Assembly: GCF_000203815.1 (NCBI RefSeq)
Contig: NW_004457735.1
Coordinates: 2,542,001-2,606,000, forward strand
Direction: 5' to 3'
From: Cavenderia fasciculata
Taxonomy: Eukaryota > Evosea > Eumycetozoa > Acytosteliales > Cavenderiaceae
DNA: 64,000 nucleotides
In this document: in pieces, positions 30,281-42,938 of the stretch
Layout: each line of letters opens with the position of its first letter
Numbering within the stretch: position 1 is the first letter of the stretch
The notes under the pieces: generated by a model
Told to the model about the DNA's origin: nothing
Seen by the model: the letters and a program-made list of their open reading frames with translations, nothing else
Database searches by the model: none
Translations under genes and position numbers: made by a program

Positions 30281-33159
30281 TTATTTTGGTGGTGAAAGTA
30301 AATCATATGCAGTTTTTGGTTCATTTGGTTGATTCATTAATTGTTTGATAAAAGAGAATTCATACTCTTTGATGAGATCCAAATACCAAGATAGACATAG
30401 GTTCTTTTTGCTATTTTCAAAGTTTCCAGTTATTTCCGATATCAACAAGGTACAGAGTTCCATTTTGATCTTTAGATTTTGTACCTCGCTCACTACTCTC
30501 TTGACCTCTTTGAGGACAAGGTGTAATAGTTGAATGTCTACTAGTTGCAACATTAAAAGGAGTAATTGAAACAAACTCTTTGATGCATTCTCCAATGATG
30601 TTTTGGATTTATCTTGTAGTTTGATTTGATTGATTGTAGCATTTGAAATGGTCATCACTGTAAATAATATAATTGGATCCGTTGGTGGATTATGTTCAAC
30701 TATACTTGATATACCAGTAAATAATGATGATATTTGTGTATATTTTGGGAATGTCTAAAAACATAAAAAATAAAATAAAAGAATATGTTAATTAAATTGC
30801 AATTTCATAATTATATTAAATATTCGTTACTTTTAAAGAAGTTTGTATATATTTTGGGACCATTTGAACTGTTAGATGATAATTTGGTATTGAAAATATT
30901 CTACTTATTATAAAGTGAGTTAATTTGTTCATTTTTTCATTGGGATATTCCATATATCTAAAAAAAGAAAAGATTAATTAATAAGCCTTGATTAATTTTT
31001 GTTTGTTTGATTTTGATTTTTTTTTTTTTAAACATACTCGAATAAATTTGGAATGATAACATTAGTAATTAAACTATGTGGTACAAAAGTGACAAGAGAA
31101 ACCAAAGCATTGAGATATATGATTACTTTGGCGCAAGCAATCTTATCACTCTTTGGGACGGTTAAATATACTGGCATTTTATCGATAAAACGAATAATGG
31201 CACATTCTGAAAGAGAAACATTTTTTACAAGAGAGCGGATGGCGCTATTGACGACAGGAACATCGTCATCGGTGATAAAGCTAATTTGAATGAAAAACTC
31301 GAGACCCAAGGCACTGTCAATTGGTGAGAGGATGCGAGAAATATCATTAAACATGGTAGAGAAGCAAAGAATGATCCCATTGAGTGTTGGTTTGAGGGCT
31401 CTCTGGATAGATGCCTTTGGGAATGAACTGCTAGTGTCTTTGATAAAGTTGTACCACAATTCATTCAATCTATGTCCATATTCACAGAGTTTTAACATGA
31501 CTGATTTGTTTACATCATTGTCCTTTAGATGTAACATTAATTTAACAATCATGTCCACATATGCCAATAATGATAAAAATATTGGTGATGTTTGATGTCC
31601 TTCCATCTAAAAAAAATATAAAAGAAAAAAGAAAATTAAATAGAAATGATTAATAATCTAATTATATATTTATAATACTATATCAATATATACCTTTTTG
31701 ATTGATAAATTATTAATTTCAATTGGTTTTTCAAGCCATTCATAGAGTTGACCATTGATACCTAAAACTTGTTCCAGTAGCGTATCAATAGTCACTTTTA
31801 ATATACTTTGACATGCTTGTTTATCTTGAAAAGGTTCAGTGCCACTAAGACAATAGGCAGTGACTACACCAATTTTTTGTACAACAGTCAAGTAATTGAT
31901 TTGATTGACAGATGTATAAAACATGTCGTGAATTTGGTGAACAGATTCCTTTTTTGCTTCCAATGGTATAAATTTACATCTTTTTTGTAATACATTACTT
32001 ATTGATGATCCAATAAATATACTTAAATATTTTGAACCTAAAAGATAGGGTTAGTTCAAAAACCAATAGATACTTTTTTTTTGTTTTTTTGTTTACATAC
32101 TTGAATTGGTATTATAAAAAGAATTATTTGATTCTTCACAAATAACTCTTGTCCAATCGAATATTGCATTTTCCATATCAGTTTGATTATTATCGAAATG
32201 TGCCAATTTAAATTTACTGTTGAAAACAGATTGAATTGTTTTGTATACCAACCAACCATTGTCCAACGATGGGAATGGAGAATTTTTGTGATGTGGATCA
32301 TCCCACAAAGATGACATTATATTAATCAATTCTGTTGTTTGTTCAATCGTTTGTACACCAATTAATGCAAATCCAATTGATTTTATAACTAATGATGATT
32401 TATTATAATCACTAAAAGAAAAAGAAAAAGAAAAAAATAGTTAATATAAATTTTATAAATGAATCTATCTATCTTTTTTTTAGTTTACCTTAACATATCT
32501 GGATATTTTTTAATATATTTAATAAATAAATAATAGGAATTATTATGTTCAGTTTCATCAGATTCATCAAATAATGAAACTGAAATACCTAGCCAAACCA
32601 AACCAATCAAAAATAATTTTTCAATATCTACTTCTTCAAAGATTCTTTCAATAGTATTGACCCAACTCTTTAAAATTGGTTGTAATTTCTTTGGTTTTGT
32701 TACCCACCAACAATTATCACTTTTTTCTAAAAAATAGATACAAAACAAAAAAATGTTAGAATATATATTTGTTTTTTTTTTTTTGTTACCTTTAACTTCT
32801 TGAACACCAGAAATAATAGAAACCCAACTAAGAGATAATCTTAGACATGAATCTAAAACCATTGATAAATCTTCAGCCATTTGACTTGTCTTTTTTTCTT
32901 TGCAATATTGATCCAAATGATAGATTGTACAATTTAAAAGAATATTAACATTCTCTTCATTCCAAATTGATAGTTCAAAGGAATTTCTACGTTGAGTGAG
33001 GTATCTAATATTATAAAACACAATTTTTGCACTATCTTGTAAATAGGTTTTGATGGTTTTAAAATGATAATCCTCTGATGGATAAACAAGAGTTGGTGTT
33101 AAACTCTTTGGTAATGGTTTTTGATATGTTTGTTGTTGATTATTATTATTGTTATTTGG

Positions 33160-33206
<47 letters not shown>

Positions 33207-34553
33207 GAGGTGGTGGTTGAGGTTTTGGGAATAATATAGATTCTCTACCAGTTAAATAAAATACTTCAAATATTTCATTAAAATATACTTCGGTTGGTAA
33301 TAGTTTTAATGATATTGGATCCCAATCAATAAATCGAAGATTACATGTTAAAATATTTTGTATCAATACATCTAATGGTATATGTGGGTAATCGTATAAT
33401 GGAAATAAATGTATCTAAAAAAAATAAATAAAAAAGGAAGATTATTAGTTTTTGGTATATACCAAAGAGTTGGGTTGATTGTGTGTTGTGTTTTACCTTT
33501 TGTTGACAATCCATTAAAACATTACAAATTGATTTTAATCCATCCGACTTTGTAAGACACATTTTAATATAAACTATTACCAATAGCATTGGTACAATTG
33601 GTAATGATTTTGATACAGGTATATATCTAAAAAAATGATAAGGATTAACATTTAAATTATAAATAATCATTAATTAATTATTCTACTTACGTTGGATTTA
33701 ATAAAGATTCAATATTACCAGTACTCAATGCATTGAGTATAGAGTTGAATGAAAAGTTTTTGTTGAAACATTGGAAAAGATCGCTTCTTAGTCGCAATAG
33801 GTTTGGGATGTATAAATGTGGGAAACCAGATGCTCTCTTTGCATTGACCATTGGTTTGGAGGATGAGTTTATGATATAGATTTCATCGATACTATTTCCA
33901 TTGTTGTTGGGTAGTCGACCAACACCACTGCTAATGATTTGAGGCATAGAGGATGATGACGGCGATGATCCTTCACCCAAATAGATGTTGTCGGCCCATT
34001 GATACAAGTATGGGTCCATTTGATCCAATATTCTCAATACTCTTTGCATGCTTTTAACATGTCCCAAACGAATATACTCTTTCAACAGCCAACACCAATA
34101 AATTCTTCCTTTTTTCATACTCTTGTCAAGTGTAGTAGTAGTAGGTGCAGGTGGAATACCTACTCCAACAACTCCTCCTGGTGGTAGTGATGGATGTGTT
34201 CCTTGATTATTATTATTATGATGATGTGATTCATTATATCCAATAACTGAATTCAAGTTGTCTGTTGTTTGTTGTTGAGGAGGAAGAGTAGTAGTAGTTG
34301 TACTCGTAGTTGTTGAATTTGTTGTTGTCAACGAAGTTGAAGAATCATTATCGTCTTGATTGGGAGTATTATTTAATTTGTTTGGTAGATTGATAATGTT
34401 ATTATTTGTAGTGGTTGGCTGACTAGTCTTTATATAGCTCGCAGCTGCATTTGCATTTGCATTTGTCGAAGAGGAAGAGGAAGAAGAAGAAGAAGAAGTT
34501 GCAGCTGTGGTTGAAGTTGTCACTCCCAAGTCATATGATCTAGTCTCGACCAT
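30281..34553 (-). CDS. Nine-exon helical protein, unrecognised
   Basis: Exons (minus strand): 34553-33691, 33626-33497, 33414-32790, 32726-32489, 32411-32101, 32037-31694, 31606-31038, 30957-30831 and 30754-30281. All junctions have GT/AG ends and join in phase to 1226 residues. The N-terminal 150 residues are Ser, Thr and Asn homopolymers. The remainder is alpha-helical with hydrophobic periodicity (IVPMLLVIVYIKMCLT; LFLIGLVWLGISVSLFD; LLLLMLQLVDIQLLHLVL), like large HEAT-type scaffold proteins. A Gln run of about 20 interrupts exon 3. Conserved-looking stretches include GRIYWCWLLKEYIRLGHVKS, DNGWLVYKTIQSVFNSKF and the C-terminal NLCLSWYLDLIKEYEF. I cannot name the family. A membrane-trafficking or autophagy scaffold is possible, but this is a guess. 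Confidence 0.82.
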
Positions 34554-35078
34554 AATTATTATCTGTTGTTGTTAATAGTAGTAGTAGGAAGTAGTACTGT
34601 TTATGTTATACTATTGTTGTTGTTGTTGTTGTTCTTGTTAAAAAAGAAAAACAAATCTTGTTGGTTGTGATATTATTCTTATTCTGTCTAGGGCAATCTT
34701 GTTGTGATAACATGAACTACTTTGTCGTCTCTAAAGAAACAAGAGACTAACTAAAAGGGGTTCACTTTATACTGTCTGTCTGTCTATCTCTAGTTATTAC
34801 TATATTCTAAATATTATTGATGGATAGATGGATTTATAAATTAAATTAAAGAATACGCATTCCTCAAAGCAATAATTATTGTCTTCTTCACTTTTGCCCA
34901 ACAACAACACAATATTTGTTTATTTTTCAAAAAAAGCAATTAAAAATAAAAACGAATAAGTTCTAATTTTATAAAGGTACAACTGCGCTAGTCGACATTT
35001 ATTAATTTATTAGTTTGTTTGCTTGTTATTACTATATACAGATAAATATATAATATAAAGGATATCTATTCTTTATAT
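34554..35078. other. Intergenic region between two minus-strand genes
   Basis: No gene seen. GTT and GTA trinucleotide runs lie near 34567-34640, directly upstream of the nine-exon gene; the rest is AT-rich. It includes the 3' flank of the PHP-domain gene. Confidence 0.4.
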
Positions 35079-37157
35079 TTATGGTGCTGGAGTTGATGTA
35101 GAATCATCTCTATCAAAGTTATCATCGTTGAAATCCAAGACACTATCATTTGTAAAACTATGGTCGACACTGGAAAGGGTTGGACTTGAACCAGATTCAG
35201 TCGAGTCCATACGGTCGATTGAAATGGTACTACTATTATGTTTGCCTTTGAAACCATCACCAGTAGTCGTGATGAAATCATCATATCCTTCTTTATCCAT
35301 GGGAGATGGGGTGATTGGATCGATGGTATGGATCTTGAAGAAACGACGGTAGAGGACTTTACAAGCTTGGTAGATCAACTCGATTGCAATGAAGAAAAAG
35401 ATGATCCATCCAATCAATGAAATCAATTGTTTGCCATAGACAACAACGTGTTGGTCAGTACAAGGACCATCGACAAAACTATACATCCCCTTTTGAAGGA
35501 CATAGTAACTGTGAAAGAAATCACCGAGGTAGACCCATGGAGCCATGAAATTATAGGTAGACGAGAATTCATTGTTCTCTTTGATGGAGATTCCCGAACC
35601 AACTGGATCGAATATAAAGGTGGTGTTTAGAGTTCTAAGAGCGTCCATGACAATTTCAGAGGTTAGGTATTTGGCATTAATGGTATCATTCTTGTTGTAG
35701 GGTTGAGTAATATTTGGTGAATCCAAAACAGTCCAACACATTCCACGTTGATCGAAATGATAATCGGAACCTGTTGTATACCTAATACCATTCTTTAAAG
35801 CAAATTGTAAACCTTGGTAATCCATTGTACTTTCATTGACTACCTCTAAAAAGTCGATTCCCATCTCTTTCCATTCCTCCATCGAAGGTTGATCGAGTCC
35901 TGCCCATGTCGACCAAGGGTAATGATTCAATACAACCAATCCTCCCAAACTATGAACCTTGTCAATAATCTCTTTAATCTGTGTATTTGTAGGTCTTTTA
36001 ATTAATGGAACATCTTCTCTAATTCCTATTAATCCTAAATGTACTCTACAATTTGTCCATTCTCTAAAATAGAAAAGAAAAGAAAAGAAAAAAGAATAAT
36101 AATTAAGTATTAATAATTAATTATATTTATATATGATTTTTACATACATTCCAGGAATGACAACAATCTTTTCTTGATATTTTTCTTTTGCCAACTTTTC
36201 AGCAGCCAATCCACCAGATACAGTATTGTGATCGGTTACAATCATAGCATTGAAACCATTTTTAATATGCCATAGGATTAGATTCTCGACACTTAATTTA
36301 CCATCAGAGTAGGTGCTATGACTATGAGGATCCAAAAAGATATTTGGATTGGCAACGAGGTTGGTATCATAAATTTGTAAGTGTCTTGGATCATAATCTT
36401 CACCTTCAAACTCTATATTGGCACCATCATATTTTCTAGGTGAATTATTTGTAATGTATAATGAAATGGGAATGATGATTGCCAATATTGCACACATAAC
36501 TAAAACATGTCTACAACATCTTATTCCAAATTCTTTAACTATATGTTTTCTTTTTTTTATTTGATTTCCAATTGTTTTTGTTGAATTGAAAACCATTTTT
36601 AAATTATTATTATTGGTACTATTATTATTATTATTATTACTACTAATACTACTATAAATACTGGTTGTACTATTACTTCTACTTAAAAATTGGATTGAAT
36701 TATTTTGATTGGAATTAAATGTTGATGGTGATGTTGATGCTGCTGAATATGAATATGAACCTAGTTGAATAGAGGATCGATCAATGGGAATGGACTGATT
36801 AAATTTAAATAAATTACGAATATAATTTTTAACTCTATAATATTGAGATTGAATTGATGGAAATGTGAAACTATTACTACTATTATAATATTCTGGTTGT
36901 TGGGATAAATATTTAGATTTACTATTATCGTATTTATCCTCTTGATTATTATTATTATTACTATTATTATTTAAATAATCTAAATTATTATTATTTATTG
37001 TTTGGTTGTTATTATTATTGAGTGATATTAAATTATCAGATTCTTCGAATGAATGATTAGAGTAATTCGTATTATTATTATTTTCAAAATTATTATTATT
37101 ATTATTATTTAGATTGTGACTGTTATTTTGGATAAATGATTGTCTTGCGATTGCCAT
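35079..37157 (-). CDS. Membrane-anchored PHP-domain phosphoesterase
   Basis: Two exons, 37157-36148 and 36063-35079, 664 residues. The PHP (polymerase and histidinol phosphatase) superfamily uses clusters of His and Asp to bind metals and hydrolyse phosphoesters. Visible motifs in order: DPHSHSTYSDG (about residues 276-286), VTDHNT (308-313), LNHYPW (382-387) and GSDYHFD (435-441), each matching a PHP metal-ligand position. A transmembrane helix precedes the domain (about 217-236, RHVLVMCAILAIIIPISLYI) and another follows it (about 550-569, LISLIGWIIFFFIAIELIYQ). The catalytic domain is therefore predicted to sit on the lumenal or outer side between two helices, with both Asn/Ser-rich ends in the cytosol. 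The N-terminal 200 residues are largely Asn runs. The substrate is unknown. Confidence 0.85.
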
Positions 37158-37289
37158 ATTTGAACACTCCTCAAAACTAATAGTTTTTCCAAAAGGATAG
37201 AAAATTAATTTGTTTTTTTTAGGTGAAAAAATAGTTTCGTACTACACTCCATTTTTAAAGGTTTGGATAAATCGAGACACTGACACTTT

Positions 37290-37326
<37 letters not shown>

Positions 37327-37704
37327 ATAAATATTGTTTAAACCATTATCATTGACGTACGGACAGACGGACGGATGGGAGAAGGAGGGGGTAAATGTAA
37401 TTATATCCACCAATCCTATCTATCTTTGCAACATTCACTTTAGAAGTCAAGAAACTTGTGGGCGACAACAACAATATATTGTTATAAGTTATAGTCTTAC
37501 GTCAAAACGTTGCACTTCTTCCCTTGACACCCCCCACCCACCCACCTACCACACAAATACTCTTCTTTACGACGTCTTTTAAAAAAATAAATATCTGTCT
37601 GTTCTAAACGCTACGACAATATTAATTTCGTGAACACACCCCCTAAATCCTATACTTCGTCCATTTTATTTCCAGAGTGAGTGGTTGTTTATAGTCAGTG
37701 AGGA

Positions 37705-37729
37705 GGGGGGGGGGGGGGGGGGGGGGGGG
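37705..37729. repeat. Run of 25 G
   Basis: An uninterrupted G homopolymer in a strongly AT-rich setting, between GAGGA and TTAACATGG. It could form G-quadruplexes, or its length may be a sequencing or assembly artefact. Confidence 0.85.
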
Positions 37730-38544
37730 TTAACATGGTTGGTTTAAAAGTGAAGTGTTCGTGAAGGATTTCACCAATAATCGAATATACACCAAAGCTG
37801 CGATGGATTGCCTTTCACAGTGTCTCGGGTCGAGAGAGAGGGGAAGGTACCAAAAATTTCGATGAAACTTTTGTTTTTTTTTTATTACAATAATGGAGTA
37901 AGTCGCATCGATGTCACGTCAGATCTGGGTACCGCTACACACACGCACTTTGGACTAAGGGCTAGACATCATTCTTGATGAACAAAGACTTTAATTAATA
38001 TTTAATATTATACCTAAATTTGGTAGGTCACATATAATATTATTATTTCATAAAAGAATAATATGATGTATATCTTAGATAAAGACATTGTTATTCAAAT
38101 AATGAAATTACATAATATATTAAAATATGTCTTGATATAGTATATTAAAAGGTTCACTTCGTCTTCTTATTCTTTCAAGAATAGTATAGGTTCTTTTGTT
38201 TGTCGGTTGGTTGGGTTGGTTGGTTGGTTGGGAACTTTTACTAAAATGAGGTTTCCATACTTTCACATGACTCATTCCTCTTTCCTTTAAATTAAAGACA
38301 AATATAATAAATATTAAATATTATATATTAAATATTAAATATTAAAAATGAGATGGATATTTAAGATGAGTGAATTCACTCATCCATCCTCATTTATCTC
38401 ATCCTCATCCTTCCTAAAATATAAAAGAAAATAATAATGATTTTAAAATTATTGGAACCATCTTTCGTTCGTTTTTTGTCGTTGCAATTTGTAACTGCGT
38501 AGTTTTGTTTTGCAATCTAGATTTATTATATTTATATTGTATTA

Positions 38545-38548
<4 letters not shown>

Positions 38549-38577
<29 letters not shown>
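38549..38577. repeat. (CA)n microsatellite in the 5' leader
   Basis: ACATACACACACACACACAC and onward, ending just before ACA-ATG of the DUF1764 gene, so it lies in its untranslated leader. Confidence 0.8.
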
Positions 38578-38580
38578 ACA

Positions 38581-39272
38581 ATGACAGAAAAGAAGATATC
38601 ACTATTGGCATTGAAAAAGAAGTTGGTAGAGGAAAAGAATGTAGAAGCATCAGTACCTCCACCAAGCAAGTTAAAGTCTTTAAAACAAAATGCTGCTGCA
38701 TCAACTACTAAAATAACAAAGACTGTTACATCATCACCTGTCAAAAAAGTGTTAACAAAGCAATCTACAACAACATTACCATCATCTAAACCTATTACTA
38801 CAACTACTACTACTGTTACTGCACCAAAAAAGATATCAACCTCATCATCATCAACAGCAAAAACAACTACAACAAAGAAAGCTACTACTTCTACTGCTAC
38901 AACCTCTAAACCTAAAAGTGATAATGATTATTTAGATCAACTATTTGAAAAGAAAAAAGAAATTAAAAAGAAACAATTAAAAGAGATGAATGAAGAACAA
39001 ATACAAGAAGAGGCTCAAAGAAAACGTGACAAGAACAAATCTAAAGTCGAACATGATGATTTCTTTGATTCAAGAGGTGTTAATATTAAACGTATGTTAT
39101 TTCAAATATATATTTCATATTTCATTCATTAAATACTAACTCTCTTTGTGAAATAGAACGTAAATATGTTGATGGTGTTCCAGTTTATACAGAAGAGGAA
39201 TTAGGATTAAATGTTGAGGCTAAAGGTGGTGATTCTGCAGATTGTCCATTTGATTGCAATTGTTGTTTCTAA
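38581..39272 (+). CDS. DUF1764 family protein
   Basis: Two exons, 38581-39091 and 39157-39272 (GTATGT donor, AATAG acceptor), 208 residues. The C-terminal 70 residues match the conserved eukaryotic DUF1764 family: a basic helix (KKKEIKKKQLKEMNEEQIQE), DDFFDSRG, RKYVDGVPVYTEEELG and a terminal DCPFDCNCCF. The cysteine-rich end is the family hallmark and may bind a metal. The N-terminal 110 residues are Lys/Thr/Ser low complexity with alternating TTK and SSS. The function is unknown; the basic composition suggests a nuclear or nucleolar place, which is inference. The stop lies 286 bases from the convergent PDI stop. Confidence 0.9.
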
Positions 39273-39558
39273 AAATGGAAATGGTATATAACCTTCAAAG
39301 TTGGTAACATAATCGATTGGATGGTAGATAATCATTTTGGTCGATTTCAACCAACATTATTTTTATTAATTATTATGGATTATTGGTTTGGTTGTTTGGT
39401 TAGGGTTCATATCAATATTCGATTCGAATCCTTTTACAACAAATTATTTAATTACATAAACATTTCATTCAAATATTTGGTTGGTTTGGTTTGGAATAAT
39501 ATAATATATATATTATTACTTAATTATAATTTATTCGATTGGTTGATGTGTTTGTTAT

Positions 39559-40975
39559 TTATAATTCATCCTTTGCGGTGGTTGATTTAGTTGGTTGTTG
39601 TTTGGTTGATGAAGATGGTTTAGAAGAGATAATCTTTGGAATTGATTTTAATGGAGCAGTACCCTTTTTACCTACTAATACATCGTTGTAAAACTCTTCT
39701 GCAGAATCAAAAGAGAATGAACCCAAATAGTTGACATATCTCATACGAGAGGTATTGAGAATGATCATATTGGGGAGACCAGAGAGATGGAGTTCATCGA
39801 CAAAGTTGTTTTGAAGTGCACCGTCGACGTAGAATATCTTGATACGTCCGACAAACTTTTTAGCCAATTGGTTCATAGTGTCAATGTAACGATCGTTTGA
39901 TGAACGTTCGTCTTCATTTTCAAGATCCAAAAAGAATAGTGAACATAGTCCACCCTTGGCACAATGTAAATCAAATGTCTCTTGATCATTAATTAAAAGT
40001 GCGTGATCTAATGCTGGAACTTCTGGTTCCTTTGGTTTTTGTTGTTGTTGCTGTTTCTTATCATTACCACCCTTCTTTTGGAATTTGTTTGGTTTTTGAT
40101 TTGATTCATTTTGGAATGGTGAAAGGAATTTAAAGATTTCTTCTTGATTTAATTTGCCAGTGTATACAACTACATCCTCTTCTGAATCACTCTTGAATAA
40201 TAATAATGTTGGGAATGATTTAATTTTAAATTTGTCAACTAACAACAAAAAAAATGAAAATAGTAAAGAAATAAGTACTTTTTGTTGTTGAGATATGCAT
40301 GTATATATAAATACTTTGTTACTTACGAACATCTTGTTTAGCTTTCTTTACTTCACCAAGTGGAAGAGTATGGTGGAAATCGACAGAGAGAGCTTTGTAG
40401 AGACTAGAGGTAGTTGGTTTGTCGGTAAAGAGGAGTGCTTTGGCAGTCTTGTCGGCGGCGATAAAGGCAGAGATGGACTTGGAGTCGGCATCGACCTTTT
40501 TGACAAAGGATGGGATCTTGCCAGTGATGAATTGTGACATGTCCTTGGCAGTTCTGCCGTATTGGTAGTCTTCTGGTACCTTGTGGTAGGCATCTTTACC
40601 CTCCTTTTTGTTTGGTACTAATTCAGAGGGGAAGAACTTGATCGTTGGGAACCCTTGGATACCAAAGTGACCGCACAACTCCTTTTCAACATCACAGTTG
40701 ACAGCACCAATCTTGGCAATACCCTTGAGTGAAGTAGCCAACTTTTCATACTCTGGCTTCAAACTCTTGCAATGGCCACACCATGGTGCGTAAAACTCAA
40801 CCAACCATACATGCTCCGTTCCAAACACGTTGTCGGCAAAGTTGTCCTTGTTCAACATTTGTACGTTTGTTTTGCCCGGTTGATAGAATCCTCCTGATGC
40901 ATCACTATTATTTCCACTAACTACACCTATGATCATTACACATAGTAATGTAATCAAAGTTGACTTATTCATCAT
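39559..40975 (-). CDS. ER protein disulfide isomerase (P5/PDIA6-like)
   Basis: Two exons, 40975-40327 and 40238-39559, 442 residues. It forms and rearranges disulfide bonds in proteins folding in the ER lumen. Evidence: a signal peptide (STLITLLCVMIIGVVSG), a thioredoxin domain with the redox site APWCGHCK (cysteines at about 66 and 69), and a C-terminal KDEL retrieval signal. A second, thioredoxin-like region follows (KFKIKSFPTLLLFKSDSEED; LHLSGLPNMIIL) without a CxxC pair, so only the first domain is redox-active. A Lys/Gln run separates the parts. The arrangement of one active N-terminal domain plus inactive ones and KDEL is closest to the P5/PDIA6 group. Codons in exon 1 are C/G-ending, in keeping with high expression. 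Confidence 0.92.
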
Positions 40976-41337
40976 CCTTCTTCTTCTTCTTCTTCTTCTT
41001 CTTGTTTAATCGGAGATATATATATACAAATACAAATATAATACTAATATAGATAGATAGTTGATAAAGTGTTTGTTGTCATTGTTCATCATCACACCCA
41101 AAACCAAACTCTCTCTTTTTTTGTTTTTTGGTGTGAGATGACGCATCAGGGGTTTGGGTGGGAAGTTCGGAACAAAGGTCGAAAAATCAAAAGAACAACT
41201 CGAAGATCTTCTTTTTAATCAAAATTTTGAATAAAAAAACGAAATTTACTCTTTTCATGTTGCATTAATTTAATTTCTATTTTATTTGTTGTTTCATACA
41301 TATAATTTTATACATATACATATATATATACTTTACA
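40976..41337. other. Divergent promoter region, PDI and thiolase
   Basis: It holds the promoters of PDI (minus strand) and acetyl-CoA acetyltransferase (plus strand). A (TTC)n run lies just upstream of the PDI start. No other feature is recognised. Confidence 0.4.
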
Positions 41338-42938
41338 ATGTTGTCAAGATCAATTAATCTTTCAAAGGTGTGTATACATACTATGCATGAAATAGTCTCT
41401 ATCAAGCAATCATACAAGCAGATCAATCAATTTGATTAATCAACACGTGACAAATCAAACAACAAACAAACAGAGACATTTCAGATAGATATAGAATAGA
41501 TAGAGAGAATAACATAGAGACATTAGTACTACTATAGTTTTGCTAACTTTCTTTTTTTTTTTTTTACAAACTTGCTCGTTGTTGCTTATTTCTTTCTCTT
41601 CTTCCTCCTCGGTTTGCTTCTTTTGGATTCGCCGTCTCTTCTTCTTTTGATAAATCTTATCGAATTTCAAAAAACAAAATTGCAACTGACTCTTTGTTTT
41701 ATCTCTATTCCTTACTTTACCTTTAGACTGTTAGATACTTTTCAACTTCAAGTGCTACATTGAATGAAGTTGTAATTGTTGCAGTCAATAGAACACCAAT
41801 TGGATCGATTGGAGGTGTATTGTCAAGTGTGACTGGACCAAAGTTACAATCGATTTCGATTGCCGATGCTTTGAACCGTGCCGGTCTCAAGCCAACCGAT
41901 GTTGATGAAGCTATCATTGGTAACGTCATCTCTTCCAACCTTGGCCAAGCTCCAGCCCGTCAATGTGCTATTGGCGCCGGTCTCCCCACCAGCGTCGTCT
42001 GCACCACCGTCAACAAGGTGTGCTCGTCGGGTATGAAGGCTGTCATGTTTGGCACACAATCCATCCAACTCGGACACAGTCGTGTGGTCGTTGCCGGTGG
42101 TTTTGAGAGTATGTCCAACGTACCATACTACACTGACAAGATGAGATACGGTGCCAAGTATGGCAACGTGCAGTTGGTCGACGGTCTCGTCCGTGACGGT
42201 CTATCTGACGCTTACGACGGCTCGGCTATGGGTGTCTGCGGTGACGTCTGTGCCACCAAACACAACATCACACGTCAAGAACAAGACGCATATGCCGTCG
42301 AGTCGTACAAGCGTGCACAAGCCTCGCAAAAGGACGGTCTCTTTAAAGACGAAATCGTACCAGTCCCCATCCCACAAAAGGGTGGTGAACCACTCTTGAT
42401 CAAGGATGATGAAGAGCCAACCCGTGCCAAATTCGACAAGATCCCAGGTCTCAAGCCTGCATTCACCAAGGACGGTACTATCACCGCCGCCAACGCCTCC
42501 AAGCTCAACGACGGTGCCGCCACAGTCATCCTCATGTCGGCCAGTCTCGCCAAAGAAAAGGGACTCAAGCCACTCGCCAAGATCATCGGTTATGCCGACG
42601 CTGAACAAGCCCCAGTAGACTTCCCAACCGCTCCAGCACTCGCCATCCCCAAGGCACTCAAGAATGCCAACATCTCAATCAAGGATGTCGACTATTTCGA
42701 AATCAACGAAGCTTTCTCAGTCGTCCCACTTGCCAATGCCAAGCTCCTAGACATTGACCTCAAGAAACTCAATATCCTCGGAGGTGCTGTTGCTATGGGT
42801 CATCCAATCGGTTCATCCGGTGCTCGTATCATCGCAACCCTTACCAACATCCTTCACAAGAAGGGTGGTAAATATGGTGTTGCTGCTATTTGCAATGGTG
42901 GTGGTGGTGCCAGCGCTATTGTAGTAGAAAAATGTTAA
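41338..42938 (+). CDS. acat1: Acetyl-CoA C-acetyltransferase, mitochondrial
   Basis: Two exons, 41338-41367 and 41727-42938, 413 residues. It condenses two acetyl-CoA to acetoacetyl-CoA, or cleaves it in the last step of ketone and isoleucine breakdown. The ten-residue first exon plus the start of exon 2 (MLSRSINLSKTVRYFSTSSA) forms a mitochondrial targeting peptide with no acidic residues and with a typical R-x-F/S cleavage region; without exon 1 the enzyme would lack it. Thiolase motifs: NKVCSSGMKA with the nucleophile Cys at about 109, NEAF, GHPIGSSGAR with His at about 369, and CNGGGGASA with Cys at about 399. The 359-base intron is long for this genome. Codons are C-ending and GC-rich. 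A start at the later TTG or at an internal Met would lose the presequence. Confidence 0.93.

Larger units (their letters stand above)
37158..38580. other. Divergent 1.4 kb intergenic region
   Basis: It separates the PHP gene (minus strand) from the DUF1764 gene (plus strand). Visible: an (ATT)n run at 37296-37323, C-rich boxes near 37538-37550, an uninterrupted run of 25 G at 37705-37729, GGTT repeats near 38205-38230 and a (CA)n tract ending three bases before the ATG at 38581. The small frame at 37334-37582 looks like chance. Confidence 0.5.

Noticed and set aside
37334-37582. 82-codon plus-strand frame in the PHP/DUF1764 interval
   Set aside because: No conserved features; it crosses the C-rich promoter-like boxes.
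39321-39590. 89-codon hydrophobic plus-strand frame
   Set aside because: It lies in the 3' flank between two convergent genes and overlaps the PDI 3' end; the hydrophobic look comes from TTT/ATT-rich DNA.
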